Part shown: piece by piece, positions 54,567 to 64,000 of the stretch
How the letters are laid out: every line of letters starts with the position of its first letter
How positions within the stretch are numbered: the first letter of the stretch is position 1
Made by a program: the position numbers and the translations under genes
The notes under the pieces: generated by a model
Seen by the model: the letters and a program-made list of their open reading frames with translations, nothing else
Told to the model about the DNA's origin: nothing
Database searches by the model: none
Assembly: GCA_025617745.1 (NCBI GenBank)
Contig: CM046871.1
Coordinates: forward strand, 32,061,579-32,125,578
Direction of reading: 5' to 3'
Length of the DNA: 64,000 nucleotides
Source of the DNA: Heliocidaris erythrogramma
Taxonomy: Eukaryota > Echinodermata > Echinoidea > Camarodonta > Echinometridae

Positions 54567-54628
54567 GGCCCCGGGGATCGAACCAGGTACCTTGACCATG
54601 GTAGTCATGTGCTTTACCGATAGACCAG
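54567..54628 (-). other. Divergent tRNA-like module in unit 2, copy 2
   Basis: The B box, ggttcgatccccgggg, is kept and a long T run follows, but the anticodon half (catgactaccatggtcaag) is unrelated to the CTC modules at the same place in the sister units. Confidence 0.55.
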
Positions 54629-55877
54629 AATATTTCCCATAGAGATAACACGTAAACGAAAACGGGATTCTCAAATCACATTTTGTACTGAAAAATTGGG
54701 CATGATCCCGACATTTGATCAAAAATTGGAGACCACACTTGTAAAAGCTTATAGTCTCAGCTACAACATATTAAAATCTGGAAGAAAATAGACCAAAAAT
54801 AACTGAGATACTGCTCAGAGAACGATGTCATGTAGATTCATGATTCGAAAAAAAGTCATCTTCCATAGACATAACACGCAAATAGGGAAAATTCTGACAT
54901 GGCGTCTTTAATTGAAAATTTCACTGTGATGACGTCATCAAAATGAAAAATGGTGGCAACTAATTTTGTAGGAAATTGCCTCAGCTATGACATATCAAAA
55001 TCTGGGCGAAAAAAGACCAATAATTACGAGTCTAGAGCCAAATTTGCATAAATGTGATGACGTCAAAACATGAAAAATGGAAATTTGGATTTCTGGTGCC
55101 ATTTTGATGACGTCATAATGTTTATAAGGGTCAAATGATACATGAAATCATATCTATGATTCATACCCTACCTGATGATGACAAAAAATTGGGGATTTAT
55201 GGACTATTTAAAGAGCTAGCTTTAATTTTGTAGAGGCATGTTTTTGCACGTTTTTACGTTATTTTCGCCATAGATGCGCGCACGGATTTTGAAGTTTGAC
55301 GCGCCCGTACGACCTTATTATTGATTGAAATTGATTCCAAGTTGATGGAAATGATGAAGAAAAGTGTCAAAATTGCAAATCAATCGAAAAAACAGTGTTT
55401 TAACGTTAGTTACGACTTCCGCGCGCGTAAAACGCGCGCGCGGACACTTACGCACGGACATTTTTGAAATGCTCAAAATGACCTGAAACGTGTGCAGACT
55501 TGATCCTACGTGATTTTGAGCATTTTTAAATTTTGACGCGCGCGTACGCGCACGTCCTGACCTCTAGATGACCTGTGAGGACATTGCTTGATGACTCGTC
55601 ATTTGAAGTTTATGTGATGTGAATATAGTTTATTTTTGATGATCGATTATGAAGATATAATCGATCTTGTAAATTTACAAAATGGCGTCTTGATGACGTC
55701 ACGATGACCTGATGACCTCCAAAAGCTTAGATGACCATGTCCATGATTGACCTCATACATGACATGAAACTCGATGATATTGACCTGGCCGATTTTGAGA
55801 TTTGGTGGGAACAAACATTTGCTATAAAAAGAAGAAATATTAAAAATAAAAATAAAGAAAATCTTGACAAAATTAAA

Positions 55878-55964
55878 AGGAGGTCTGTCATAAATGACAG
55901 ACCACCTAATAAAGAAAATCTTGACAAAATTAAAAGGAGGTCTGTCATAAATGACAGACCACCT
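55878..55964 (+). other. Array of two 57-bp hairpin repeats
   Basis: Hairpins 55878-55907 and 55935-55964 with tctgtca/tgacaga stems. The duplication ends immediately after. Confidence 0.8.
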
Positions 55965-55970
55965 AATAAT

Positions 55971-56906
55971 ATTTCTTGTTTACCCAAGGAAGCCTAATCA
56001 GTACTAAATACTGTTCTCCCTGAGGGCCTTGCATATTATGTAGAAGTAATAGGTCGTTGTTCGGGCTTGAGTTTAAACCCGAAATTAATTTCTTTTCAGT
56101 CAAATAATCCGATGAAAAAGAATCTGTTGAAGCGTCTTCTGAATCAAAATCAAAGCGTAAATTCAGGTGTTTCGCAATTGTGTGTGACTTCATCAGTACG
56201 GATATTTTCAGCACGGAGTTGATTCAGCAAGGAGTTGGTAGTCAAGCTGTTATCAAGGGACTGAACAAAGGGTGCATTTACATGCGCGGAGTGTGCATAT
56301 CATTGGGTACTACACATAAGATATATATACTAGCAGAAGCATATCATTGGGTACTGCATATAAGATATATATTCAAGAAGTAGCAGGCCGTGGAAATCCA
56401 CGGGCGTTAGCTGTGTTTATAAATGATTAATCACCGTACCGTATATTTGTCAAAATAATCAAGTGAATAAAAAAAGTCGGGTAAAAGTGTTATTTTCTTT
56501 TAACAACGGTATGAGGGCCATTCTCCCCATTCATGTCAATTTAGTTGTTGATAGAATGATTTATGCGACAGCCATCCAAATGTGAGGTTAGGTAAACCCT
56601 AAACACCAACCCCAACACTAACCCTATATATTGTTTTCATTTTGGGTGTCTGTCGCAAAAGGAAGTTTACCCTAGTATATGCTTCCATGATATGAGTAAA
56701 AAGTCCTTAAGGACGTTCATCACTTATGTTTGTGCGCACCTCAGCTGCGCATCCTGGCTGGTTGTGTTACGTCATCACAGAGTATTGCGCGCAGTTAGGA
56801 CAATGTATACGCACATTTAACACAATGCTTAATAATGGGTACGCAAGTGTGCGCAGTAAGAAGAACCCGGTAAATATAGATGAAATCAATAATTCTGTAC
56901 CTGCGA
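55971..56906. other. Gene-free DNA right of the duplication
   Basis: One ~43-bp tandem pair lies at 56295-56338 and 56339-56378 (gcatatcattgggtact). No gene recognised. Confidence 0.5.
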
Positions 56907-56931
56907 AGTCTATTGTTAGTCGTTTCCTGTC

Positions 56932-57117
56932 TAATGGGGTGTTGCAAGAAAGTTGCAATCAATTGCAAATTGTAAAGCAAATTAGAACAACCATTCTGAA
57001 CCAATGGTTTAGGGTCTGCCCATTCAAGAAGATGCGCTTGCAACAATGATTTTGATTGGTCAGTACCGATCAGTTGGAACTTGCAATCAATCGCAACTTT
57101 CTCGCAACACCCCATTA
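56932..57117. mobile_element. 186-bp inverted-repeat element with a 24-bp direct flank
   Basis: taatggggtgttgcaagaaa at the left is mirrored by the right end (tttctcgcaacaccccatta), and the arms continue to ttgcaatcaa over about 37 bp with few mismatches. The flanks gtctattgttag...tcctgtc (56908-56931 and 57118-57141) are identical over 24 bp. Most DNA transposons duplicate 2-11 bp, so the class is uncertain. Confidence 0.8.
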
Positions 57118-57233
57118 GTCTATTGTTAGTCGTTTCCTGTCGCGTCCGTTAATCTGTTTAGAGATTATCGATTGGCGTAAAGGGGTGTGTTTGTGGGGGG
57201 GGGGGGGGGGGGGGTAAATGTAGTTTAATGTTG

Positions 57234-58283
57234 TTATGTACGTCTGTTTAGGAGAGGTCGCCAAATGTAGTTGATGACTAGTCTGCTGTCCTGTGGTACT
57301 GTGTTGTGTTGATGTATTTCGATGGCTTCTCGAACTCGTCTGGTGTGCCAGTGTTTGATGGAGGTGATGAGTTTCGTATTGGGCCAGTCGATAGGGTGAT
57401 TGAGTTGCTGGGCATGTTTGACAATTGCCGACTTTTCCCAATCGCTGTGTTTAAAGCTGGTCTGATGTTCCTTAAGTCTGGTTTTGAGGCTGCGTCCTGT
57501 CTCTCCGATCCTGTAAACTCCCGGGTAGGTGTCTGTGGGTTTCTTGTCCTTGTGAGTGAAGAGTGTCGAGTCAAGTTTGCCAAAAGAACGGTGTCTAACC
57601 TCGATGCTGACATTCCTGAGAATGCGTTGTATTTTGTGAGATGTGTGGCCTAAGTATGGGAGTACGACCGTGGCCAGCGCTGGTGGATCCGGGGCCCGGG
57701 CCCGAGGTAAGTTAGTCTTCACCTTGCGAGCTGGGTAACCGTTGATTGTCGTGAGTGCTGTTTTGATGTGATGCAGCTCCTGTTGAAGATGGTCCTGGTC
57801 GCTGATTGCGTGTGCCCTCCGGATGAGTGTGCTAGACACTGACTGAAGAACCGACGGGTGATGGAAAGATGTGTAGTTCAGGTATCTGTCTGTGTGTGTA
57901 GGTTTACGATAAACCTGGTGGGATGGATTCCCGGCTGCTGACCTTGTGATGAGTACGTCCAGGAATGGAAGGGATTGGTCCTTTTCCATTTCCATAGTAA
58001 ACTTGATGCTTGGATGGCGATGGTTGAGATGCTGAAGAAAGTCATCGATGTCAGATCTGCCGTGCTGCCACACTACGAAGATGTCGTCCACGTACCTAAC
58101 CCAAAGCTTTGGTGAGAGTGTTGCTGCCTCAAGTGCTGTTCTTTCGAATTCTTCCATGTAGATATTGGCAACTATAGGTGATAGAGGGGATCCCATCGCT
58201 GCGCCTTCTTGTTTGTAAAAGGAATATTTTACAAGGAGGGGATTCAAGTACCCTATGTACATGTATGCTTCAATGTTAATCAT
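57234..58283 (-). mobile_element. Penelope-like element, 5'-truncated RT plus GIY-YIG region
   Basis: A 349-codon minus-strand frame. Residues about 21-75 carry reverse-transcriptase blocks GAAMGSPLSPIVANIYME and RYVDDIFVVW. FLDV and VYRKPT follow, then a thumb and linker. From about 250 there is a GIY-YIG endonuclease region ending in TGRSLKTRLKEH. RT followed by GIY-YIG is diagnostic of Penelope-like retroelements. The RT fingers and everything upstream are missing, and the first 15 or so residues look like flanking DNA, so the 5' junction is near 58240. The GIY and YIG motifs run together as GVYRIGET without the usual cysteine-bearing spacer, so the nuclease core is shortened and the copy is most likely dead. 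A G22 run (about 57194-57215) lies just beyond its 3' side. Confidence 0.88.
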
Positions 58284-58560
58284 GTGCAGCTGTTCACTGC
58301 AACGATTGTGTATTTTTTCTCTGCCACTCCTTTTTATGTTATTCCCTTTTTTCTAACCACTTGGTTGGTAATTTGTTTTCAATCCCATCAATCGCTTGTA
58401 AATGTTATAAATTGTTTGTTGTAAATAATAAAGAGTTACAAATACATATATATATATATATATTCATAATTCATTACTTACAAAAAACATAATTTTGAGG
58501 ATTTGAAAAATAAAAGTACGTAGTATCAAAAGAAGTTTATTTTTTTTAACTTAAACATTT
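58284..58560. other. Noncoding DNA between the Penelope copy and the host gene
   Basis: aataaagag near 58428 and an AT microsatellite (58446-58464). On the plus strand this resembles the 3' end of a retroelement, but no family can be assigned. Confidence 0.35.
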
Positions 58561-58566
58561 TTTATT
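58561..58566 (-). terminator. Polyadenylation signal AATAAA
   Basis: AATAAA overlaps the TGA stop of the exon at 58566 by one base on the minus strand. A second AATAAA-like word lies about 25 bp further on. Confidence 0.5.
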
Positions 58567-58895
58567 CACAAAGAAAAAGTAAAGTGTGGAATAAGGGATA
58601 CATGCTCACCATGAGGAGTCAACATAGAGCTGTACTTGGTTGTTGACTGATCATATGCTGATGAATCGGGTCCCAAATCAAATTTATTTTTCTCCACTGC
58701 GGCTCCCACGACGTAGGCCATGAAAGGGATCTGAGGTTGCCGTCCCATGCCAGGGATGGGTGAGGAAGGCCTTGGTTTCATCGGAGATTCTTCTCTTTCA
58801 ACGGGTTTGCCTACATTGCTGAAAAGCTTTCTGTATATGTAGGACAGTGCATATGAGGGGCTTTGAATTACAGAACATGCAGACAAGTTTGCCAT
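58566..58895 (-). CDS. Probable last exon of an unrecognised host gene
   Basis: Open frame ending in TGA, encoding residues such as LSYIYRKLFSNVGKPVER and MKPRPSSPIPGMG. The codon use and composition are unlike the surrounding repeats. Three acceptor candidates exist: cactccag before 58895 (phase 0), caaag before 58860 and atatacag before 58830. The last two accept the phase-2 donor of the exon at 62298-62790 and keep the frame; the first would need another exon. No domain recognised. The proline/serine-rich centre suggests disorder. Confidence 0.5.
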   Translation of the reverse strand: MANLSACSVIQSPSYALSYIYRKLFSNVGKPVEREESPMKPRPSSPIPGMGRQPQIPFMAYVVGAAVEKNKFDLGPDSSAYDQSTTKYSSMLTPHGEHVSLIPHFTFSL

Positions 58896-59083
58896 CTGGA
58901 GTGAAAATTGTAAACGATCGTTAAATAATGCTAAAGAGAGAGGGTATAACATACATGTATACACCTCCTCTCGCGATATGAGCCCTAGGTGGCAGTGGCG
59001 TATCTACTGAGGGGGCAGAGGGGGCACGTGCCCCGGGAGCGTATTTTTTTCTGGCAGGACTTGCGCCATTTATGTAGGACTCC

Positions 59084-59895
59084 GGGGCGGTATTCTGAGA
59101 TTCATTTTATCTCAGTTAAAATCTGTGATTTTAAGTCAGTGAAATAAAATACCCTTAAATATTTTTAGACCGGTATTCTGAGAACCATTTTAGCGAGATT
59201 TTATCTCATCTAAAATACGCCCATTTATGATGCTTTAACCAATAAGAAATGTCGTTAGATTTCACTTTCATCATGCTCAACCAATATAGAATTGTTCTCT
59301 GTCTCTGGGGCAAGAGAGCGCGAATGCGCTATTTTTACAATTTTCAATACGCGTGCATCACAGGGCAAACGCGCTAGGATTTCATGAAAATGACGAAGGT
59401 ACTTTCCGATGATTTAGCTGTGCGTATCATGGGTGCAACATGAATAGGCACGCAAGAGGTAGGAGATAAAATATAAGATAAAATCCGAGATATCGTCTCT
59501 GAATACAAGCAACATTCTCATATGAGTATCGAATTCTATTACAAGATTTTTGCCAAATAATATCACACTTGCAATAATGCTTGTGATGGTCTTCTAAAAT
59601 CTCGGAAAGTACCATGTTGATGTATGTATATTGAAAATTGTAAAAATAGCGCATTTGCGCTCTCTTGCCCAAGAGACTGCTAGAGAGCAATTCTACTGGC
59701 TGAGCATGATGAAAGTGAAATTTAACGACATTTGTTATTGGTTAAGGCATCAAAAATGGGCATGTCTTAGATGAGATAAAATCTCGCTGAAATGGTTCTC
59801 AGAATACCGATTTAAAAATATTTTAAGGGTATTTTATTTCACTGACTTAAAATCAGATTTTACCTGAGATAAAATGAATCTCAGAATACCGCCCC
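59084..59895. mobile_element. Long foldback MITE (~812 bp)
   Basis: ggggcggtattctgaga begins the left arm and tctcagaataccgcccc ends the right. The arms pair for several hundred bases (gattttatctcatc, caataagaaatgtcg and their complements). The centre holds part of a second MITE (tgcgtgcc/taggcacgca words). Confidence 0.85.
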
Positions 59896-60652
59896 AGGGG
59901 TGGTATTCTGAGCATCATTTTATCTCTAAAAATCTTATCTTTTTGTATTCCGAGACCACATTTTATCTCGGATTTTATCTCATATTTTATCTCAATCTCC
60001 TACCTCTTGCGTGCCTATACATGTTCTACGCATGATATGCACAGCTTTAAACGCTTACGCCAATCATATTTGTGGGAAAGATAAAATAAAACTTAAAATA
60101 GGGTAGGGGCTATTTTATCTCTATAGGATACGCGTTGAGTGCGATATATTTGGACAAATATAATGCTAGTCCTGCGATCAAAATAAACAAAAAGATACTG
60201 AATACTGACTAATTTCTCAAGCAACATTATCATAATGATTATCGAATTCTATTACAAGATTTTTGCCAACTAATATCACACTTGCAATAATGCTCGTGAT
60301 GGCCTTCTAAAACCTCGGAAAGTACCCTAGTCGTTTTCATGAAATCCTAGCAAAAAGTGCAATTGCGCTTTGATGCACGCGTATTGAAAATTGTAAAAAT
60401 AGGGCATTTTCGCTCTCTTGGCCAAGAGACTGGCAGAGAGCAGTTCTATTGGCTGAGCATGGTGAAAGTGAAATTTAACGATGTTATTGGTTAAGGCATC
60501 ATGTCTTAGATGAGATAAAATCTCGCTGAAATGGTTCTCAGAATACCGATTTAAAAATATTTTAAGAGTATTTTATTTCACCGACTTAAAATCTCAGATT
60601 TTGTCTGAGATAAAATGAATCTCAGAATACCGCCCCAGAATACCACCCCTGG
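59894..60652. mobile_element. Related foldback MITE abutting the first
   Basis: It starts ccaggggtggtattctgag and ends agaataccacccctgg. Inside, the right part repeats the arm of the previous element, including ctcagaataccgcccc at 60621-60636. It is nested or recombined with its neighbour. Confidence 0.75.
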
Positions 60653-60963
60653 TCGAGAGGCCCCGTTTTGAAGATTTTGAGAGAGACTACAACTACAAAG
60701 AATTTTCCCAAAGTTTCCCCTATTTTTATTTCAGCACAAGAAAATTTTGTCAATACTCGCGTCACTTACATGACAAGCGCAACGTTTATCGTTTATAAAC
60801 GATGCGCAACACAAGCAACTGCTCGTTTATTATATCCCTACAATTTGTTTTTCATGAATATTCATGCCTAGTCTTGACGGAATAATACTGCCCTCTCTCG
60901 TCGGTGGCGCAAGTCCTGCCCCCAAAAACATATAGCGCACCTGAATAGGGACACCAACAAACA

Positions 60964-60996
<33 letters not shown>

Positions 60997-61649
60997 GAGA
61001 AAAGGAAGGAGCCTTGCTAAACTACTAATACATTTATTTAGGGTTTTCGCTCTTGCGTCCAGATTAAAGGAAGAAGTGAACATGGTGAGTAGATAAATAT
61101 ACTGTTCGAAATTAGAAAGAAAGCTCGGTCTATGTTCTCCCTTGCGAATTTTTCCTACAGGTAAAATGCATGAGATATTGCGTTTTTAAAGCGTGCAAAT
61201 TCTTTGATAGCTATTTTAATATCAAAATTTGGCTTCTGATCGCCGTTTAACTGCATCAAAAAATCATTTTCACGTTTTGCCATAATTTCAGAATTAAAAG
61301 CAGAATATCTGGTTTGAAATTTTTGAGCTGATATTCTTTGGGGGTAGGGGTGTTATTTCAATGTTTGCTCAGGGAGCCACAATCCCTAGATACGCCACCG
61401 ACTGATGGCACATGTACATTGGGAAATGGGGCAAAACAAAAGGATTACAAGCACCGGGAAGATTTTCCTTTAATATGTAAGAAAATATGCATTTCTGACA
61501 TCATTATCATTTTGCTCGCGGTTACATTATCTCATTATAATCTTGGATACGCATAATCATTCATGTATAGAAGTCAATTTTTAAGCACATAGTATCTGGA
61601 TCTTTAATCGATGACTTTGGGACAGGCCTAAACTGAAAATTATTCGGAA
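60653..61649. other. Intronic DNA with an A28 run
   Basis: Poly(A) at about 60962-60989. On the plus strand, attaaaggaagaagtgaac bounded by cgtccag and atg|gtgagt looks exon-like, but it is only about 22 nt and unsupported. Confidence 0.4.
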
Positions 61650-62089
61650 CATTGGCGGATCCAGGGGGGGGGGGCACAGCCGGCCCGTGCACCCCCCCCC
61701 CCCTTTGGAAGAGAAGTATGAATTTTGACCATAGACGATCCGCCATTTTCTCGATTGTGCCCCCCCCCCCTTTCAGACTGAGGACCTTTTTTTTTTTTTT
61801 GCTTGTCAGGAATTATGGAGGGAAACTGGGCCCCCATAACCCCTTACTGAGCGATTTTTGAAGGTGGCGAATTTTTTTTTTTGTCTCTACCCCCCCCCCC
61901 CCCCCTAACCCCTTACTGAGCGATTTTTGAAGGTTTGGCGAAATTGTTTTTTTGTCTCTACCCCCCCCCCCCCCTCCCCCGCTGAGCGACTTTTGGAGAA
62001 GCTGGCGAGACCCAAAAAATACGGGTCTACCTTTTGACAAACTTTCATTTTTGTGCCCCCTCTTTTACTCAATCCTGGATCCGCCCCTG
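61650..62089. mobile_element. hAT-type MITE (CGGATCCAGG family), ~440 bp
   Basis: The ends are cattggcggatccagg and cctggatccgcccctg, flanked by attcggaa at 61642-61649 and 62090-62097. The identity continues four more bases on the right by chance or drift. Interior C runs recur with tgagcgatttttgaagg, a small tandem repeat. Confidence 0.8.
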
Positions 62090-62297
62090 ATTCGGAACAT
62101 TACTTTATTATCTTTATCCATCTGTCTCTTTCTCCCACCACCCCACCCCCCCCCCCCCATTTTCTCGGTTTTCTCTCATCCCCTTCCCCATCTCTCTTTT
62201 CTCTCCTCTCCCCTCTCCCCTCCTCATTTTTGTATGATTTAGGCCTAGGTCTATATGTCGAAAAGATAATGTTCTCAAGAATGAATACAAAACTAAC

Positions 62298-62790
62298 CTT
62301 TTAGGATGATCATCTTCCATCTCTACTTCCTTTTGATATTCTTCTAGGCCTAATTCCCTCAACTCCTCCTCATCATCTCTCGATTCGTCTATAATGGTTG
62401 TTGTCATGGACTCTACGACGATTTCGGGCACACAAGTGACATCGTTTCGAGCCGCTCCTTCCCGCGTAATGTTCGATTCTTCTCCTGCCATTTCCTCTAC
62501 CACCTCAACCACCGGAGACCTTTCAGAATCGGGCGTGGCGGCGAATTGTCGTGGAGGATACCTCATCAACGGGCTCCACTCATTCTCTCCTCCATCCTGC
62601 TTTGGGTTCTCACTGACATCTACCCTCGGCAGACTCGTGCTACGATATAGTTCTGATGAGGTACGCTGGGGTGGTGAAGACCCGGCTCGACGGTGGTCGG
62701 CAGGAACATTGGTCGATATATTTTCATGGTTCATTGTATCGTTTCTTTCTCTAACCAATGGCGGAGCTGTTTTTGGTTTATTCGGTAGAT
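62298..62790 (-). CDS. Probable internal exon of an unrecognised host gene
   Basis: On the minus strand a strong acceptor (pyrimidine tract, then atcaccag) precedes 62790, and AAAAG|GTTAGT follows 62298. The 164-residue open stretch is acidic and serine-rich (DDEEELRELGLEEYQKE), with no repeat character and no known domain. It begins needing one base from the previous exon and ends leaving two. A start codon would not lie here if the first exon at 63862 is right; otherwise the ATG at 62734 is available. Confidence 0.55.
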
Positions 62791-63861
62791 CTGGTGATAA
62801 CAAAAGAAATCGTATTACTGGTAATTTCAAAGAGTCGAAGTGACACCAAGGATCATGGCTGCAGAAAAATGACCATTACATTTCGCGTTAGAAAACTTAA
62901 GAGCTACACTGCACTAGCTTAGCTTTATTTAGCTAATTAACTAGCCAAACAAAATCGCGTACAGACTTGGCGCGCGTGATGATGACGCGGTCTTGATTTT
63001 CATGGAATGCGCATATTTGGAGCTGGCAAAGGAAATTTATCAAGGCGGAATAATAAGCAAATAATTACCGTTGGTGAAGGTGATGGGAAACTTTCACTTC
63101 CGAGGCGATCTGGATGTAGCTATCTGTTCAGATCGCCAATGAAGTACTACGTACCGTAATGTCACCAGTCTTGGCGCAGCTTCATGCGGCAACGCCCTGT
63201 GTCAATTGCCCTATATAGCCTCTCCGGAGCGAAATGAACGGATGCCCTTGGCTCGCAGATATTGTATGGCCCAAGTCTGCGCACACGCATAACTGCGCGA
63301 TTCTAATGAAACAAAACACGCAACGAACACAAACTTTTCATCTTTATCATAGCGATACGTAGGCCTATTCATGCAAAAAACAAAAGAGTCAAAATAATGA
63401 AAAAATGGTCTTATTTCAGACATTTTATTCACAAGCCTCAAAACTGCGTGTAAAATGAATGAGTGCGCATGCAGATGTTGAAATGACACGGCCACCGTTT
63501 CTTGTGAAAATGGCATTGTTCTTGCTCTAATTTTGATGATTTTTTTTTTCAAACTTACTCTTTAGAATATCGGGAATAATATAAAATAAATCTTTAGGGG
63601 AATATTTTGTTCATTTACAGGTCAAAACCTTAGGTGCGCAGACATAGGGCTCCCCATCATACCACAATAAATAAGGAACAACTATGCGGCATTGCGCTGG
63701 CTGCCGATCGCGCAAAGAATGACGGCTGGAAAAGTTCGTTTCCAAAAAGAATTATCCACGGGGGTTTTCTCTGTTCTGCTAAATTTTTTGGTAAACAGAG
63801 AACTTCCTCTTTAGCAGACTGAAACAAAATAAATATTACTGCGCCACTCCTGCTCACTTAC
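62791..63861. other. First intron of the host gene model
   Basis: Nothing recognised apart from short open frames of no character. Confidence 0.4.
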
Positions 63862-63904
63862 ATCTTGAATTACAATTTTTACGTTTCATGAGGCCGCCAT
63901 GCAT
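63862..63904 (-). CDS. Possible first coding exon of the host gene
   Basis: The minus strand gives ATG CAT GGC... encoding MHGGLMKRKNCNSR, then AGAT|GTAAGTGAG, a consensus donor. It leaves one base (T), exactly the phase the exon at 62790 needs, giving a Tyr codon at the joint. It is short and would be unremarkable without the phase match. Confidence 0.4.
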
Positions 63905-64000
63905 CCATCTCCAGCCTAACCGCTCACGATGGCGGTCTCCTGCGTTCTAAAATAACTCTCTGGTTAATTGGATCATATTTACATAGGTAAATATATTCCT

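Larger units (their letters stand above)
35766..55970 (+). repeat. Copy 2 of the ~20-kb direct duplication
   Basis: Aligns with 1-20778. Blocks private to this copy are 48835-50150 (two SINE-type insertions) and the MITE at 51552-51777. It ends in the second hairpin of the terminal array at about 55964-55970. Confidence 0.9.
54344..55970. repeat. Unclassified 1.65-kb repeat, unit 2 of copy 2
   Basis: The 5' end (acaggatacttgg, agctctaatacagg) resembles unit 1 of copy 1, and the hairpin array resembles unit 2 of copy 1. Confidence 0.85.
58993..61399. mobile_element. Possible hAT-like foldback carrying nested MITEs
   Basis: The left end cagtggcgtatcta and the right-end word ctagatacgccacc resemble the element at 29697. 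An inner pair, ggcaggacttgcgcca (about 59054) and ggcgcaagtcctgcc (about 60906), is inverted. No 8-bp flank matches, so the outer limits are doubtful. Confidence 0.4.

Noticed and set aside
56594-56630. Telomere-like ccctaa words
   Set aside because: Few and irregular; not an array.
63211-63552. 113-codon minus-strand ORF
   Set aside because: No domain, no splice support, and it lies in the first intron of the better-supported gene model.
1-64000. LTR retroelement or other capsid-bearing element
   Set aside because: No gag, integrase, capsid or long terminal repeat pattern was recognised; the only reverse transcriptase is the Penelope-like fragment.

Overview
This is eukaryotic, repeat-rich, gene-poor DNA. 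The signs are spliced exons with GT/AG borders, tRNA-headed SINEs, many palindromic MITEs, long GAT/CAT microsatellites, G/C homopolymer runs, a Penelope-like element and intact Helentron-type rolling-circle transposons. A marine invertebrate, perhaps an echinoderm, fits best, but no host gene here fixes the taxon.

Layout. Bases 1-20778 and 35766-55970 are two direct copies of one unit of about 20 kb. Each copy holds, in order: a possible 5' noncoding exon, a 35-bp minisatellite, a purine-rich leader of diverged repeats, an uninterrupted ORF of about 10 kb (2165-12142, 3325 aa; 38156-48019, 3287 aa), several kb of noncoding DNA, GAT-type microsatellite, and two copies of an unclassified 1.65-kb repeat ending in arrays of perfect hairpins. 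The left edge of copy 1 lies outside the window. The right edge of homology falls in the hairpin array in both copies.

The ORFs encode Helentron (Helitron2-like) polyproteins. The order is PHD-like zinc finger, OTU cysteine protease, a second cysteine-protease-like domain with GKQC and DxH motifs resembling the herpesvirus tegument (C76) type, a basic tandem-repeat linker, a DUF6570-like cysteine-rich domain, Helitron_like_N/Rep with HUH and two-tyrosine motifs, a Pif1-family helicase, and a C-terminal AP-endonuclease-like (EEP) domain. Nearly all catalytic residues are present in both copies, so both could be functional or recently so.

Between the copies (20779-35765) there is no convincing gene. 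That stretch holds nonautonomous DNA transposons (several with 8-bp target duplications of hAT type), a tRNA-like gene inside a SINE-like repeat, microsatellites, small segmental duplications and a 500-base assembly gap.

Right of copy 2 (55971-64000) are a small inverted-repeat element with an unusually long 24-bp direct flank, a 5'-truncated Penelope-like element on the minus strand, nested foldback MITEs, and three phase-compatible exons of an unrecognised host gene on the minus strand (63904 to 58566) whose last intron carries most of those repeats.
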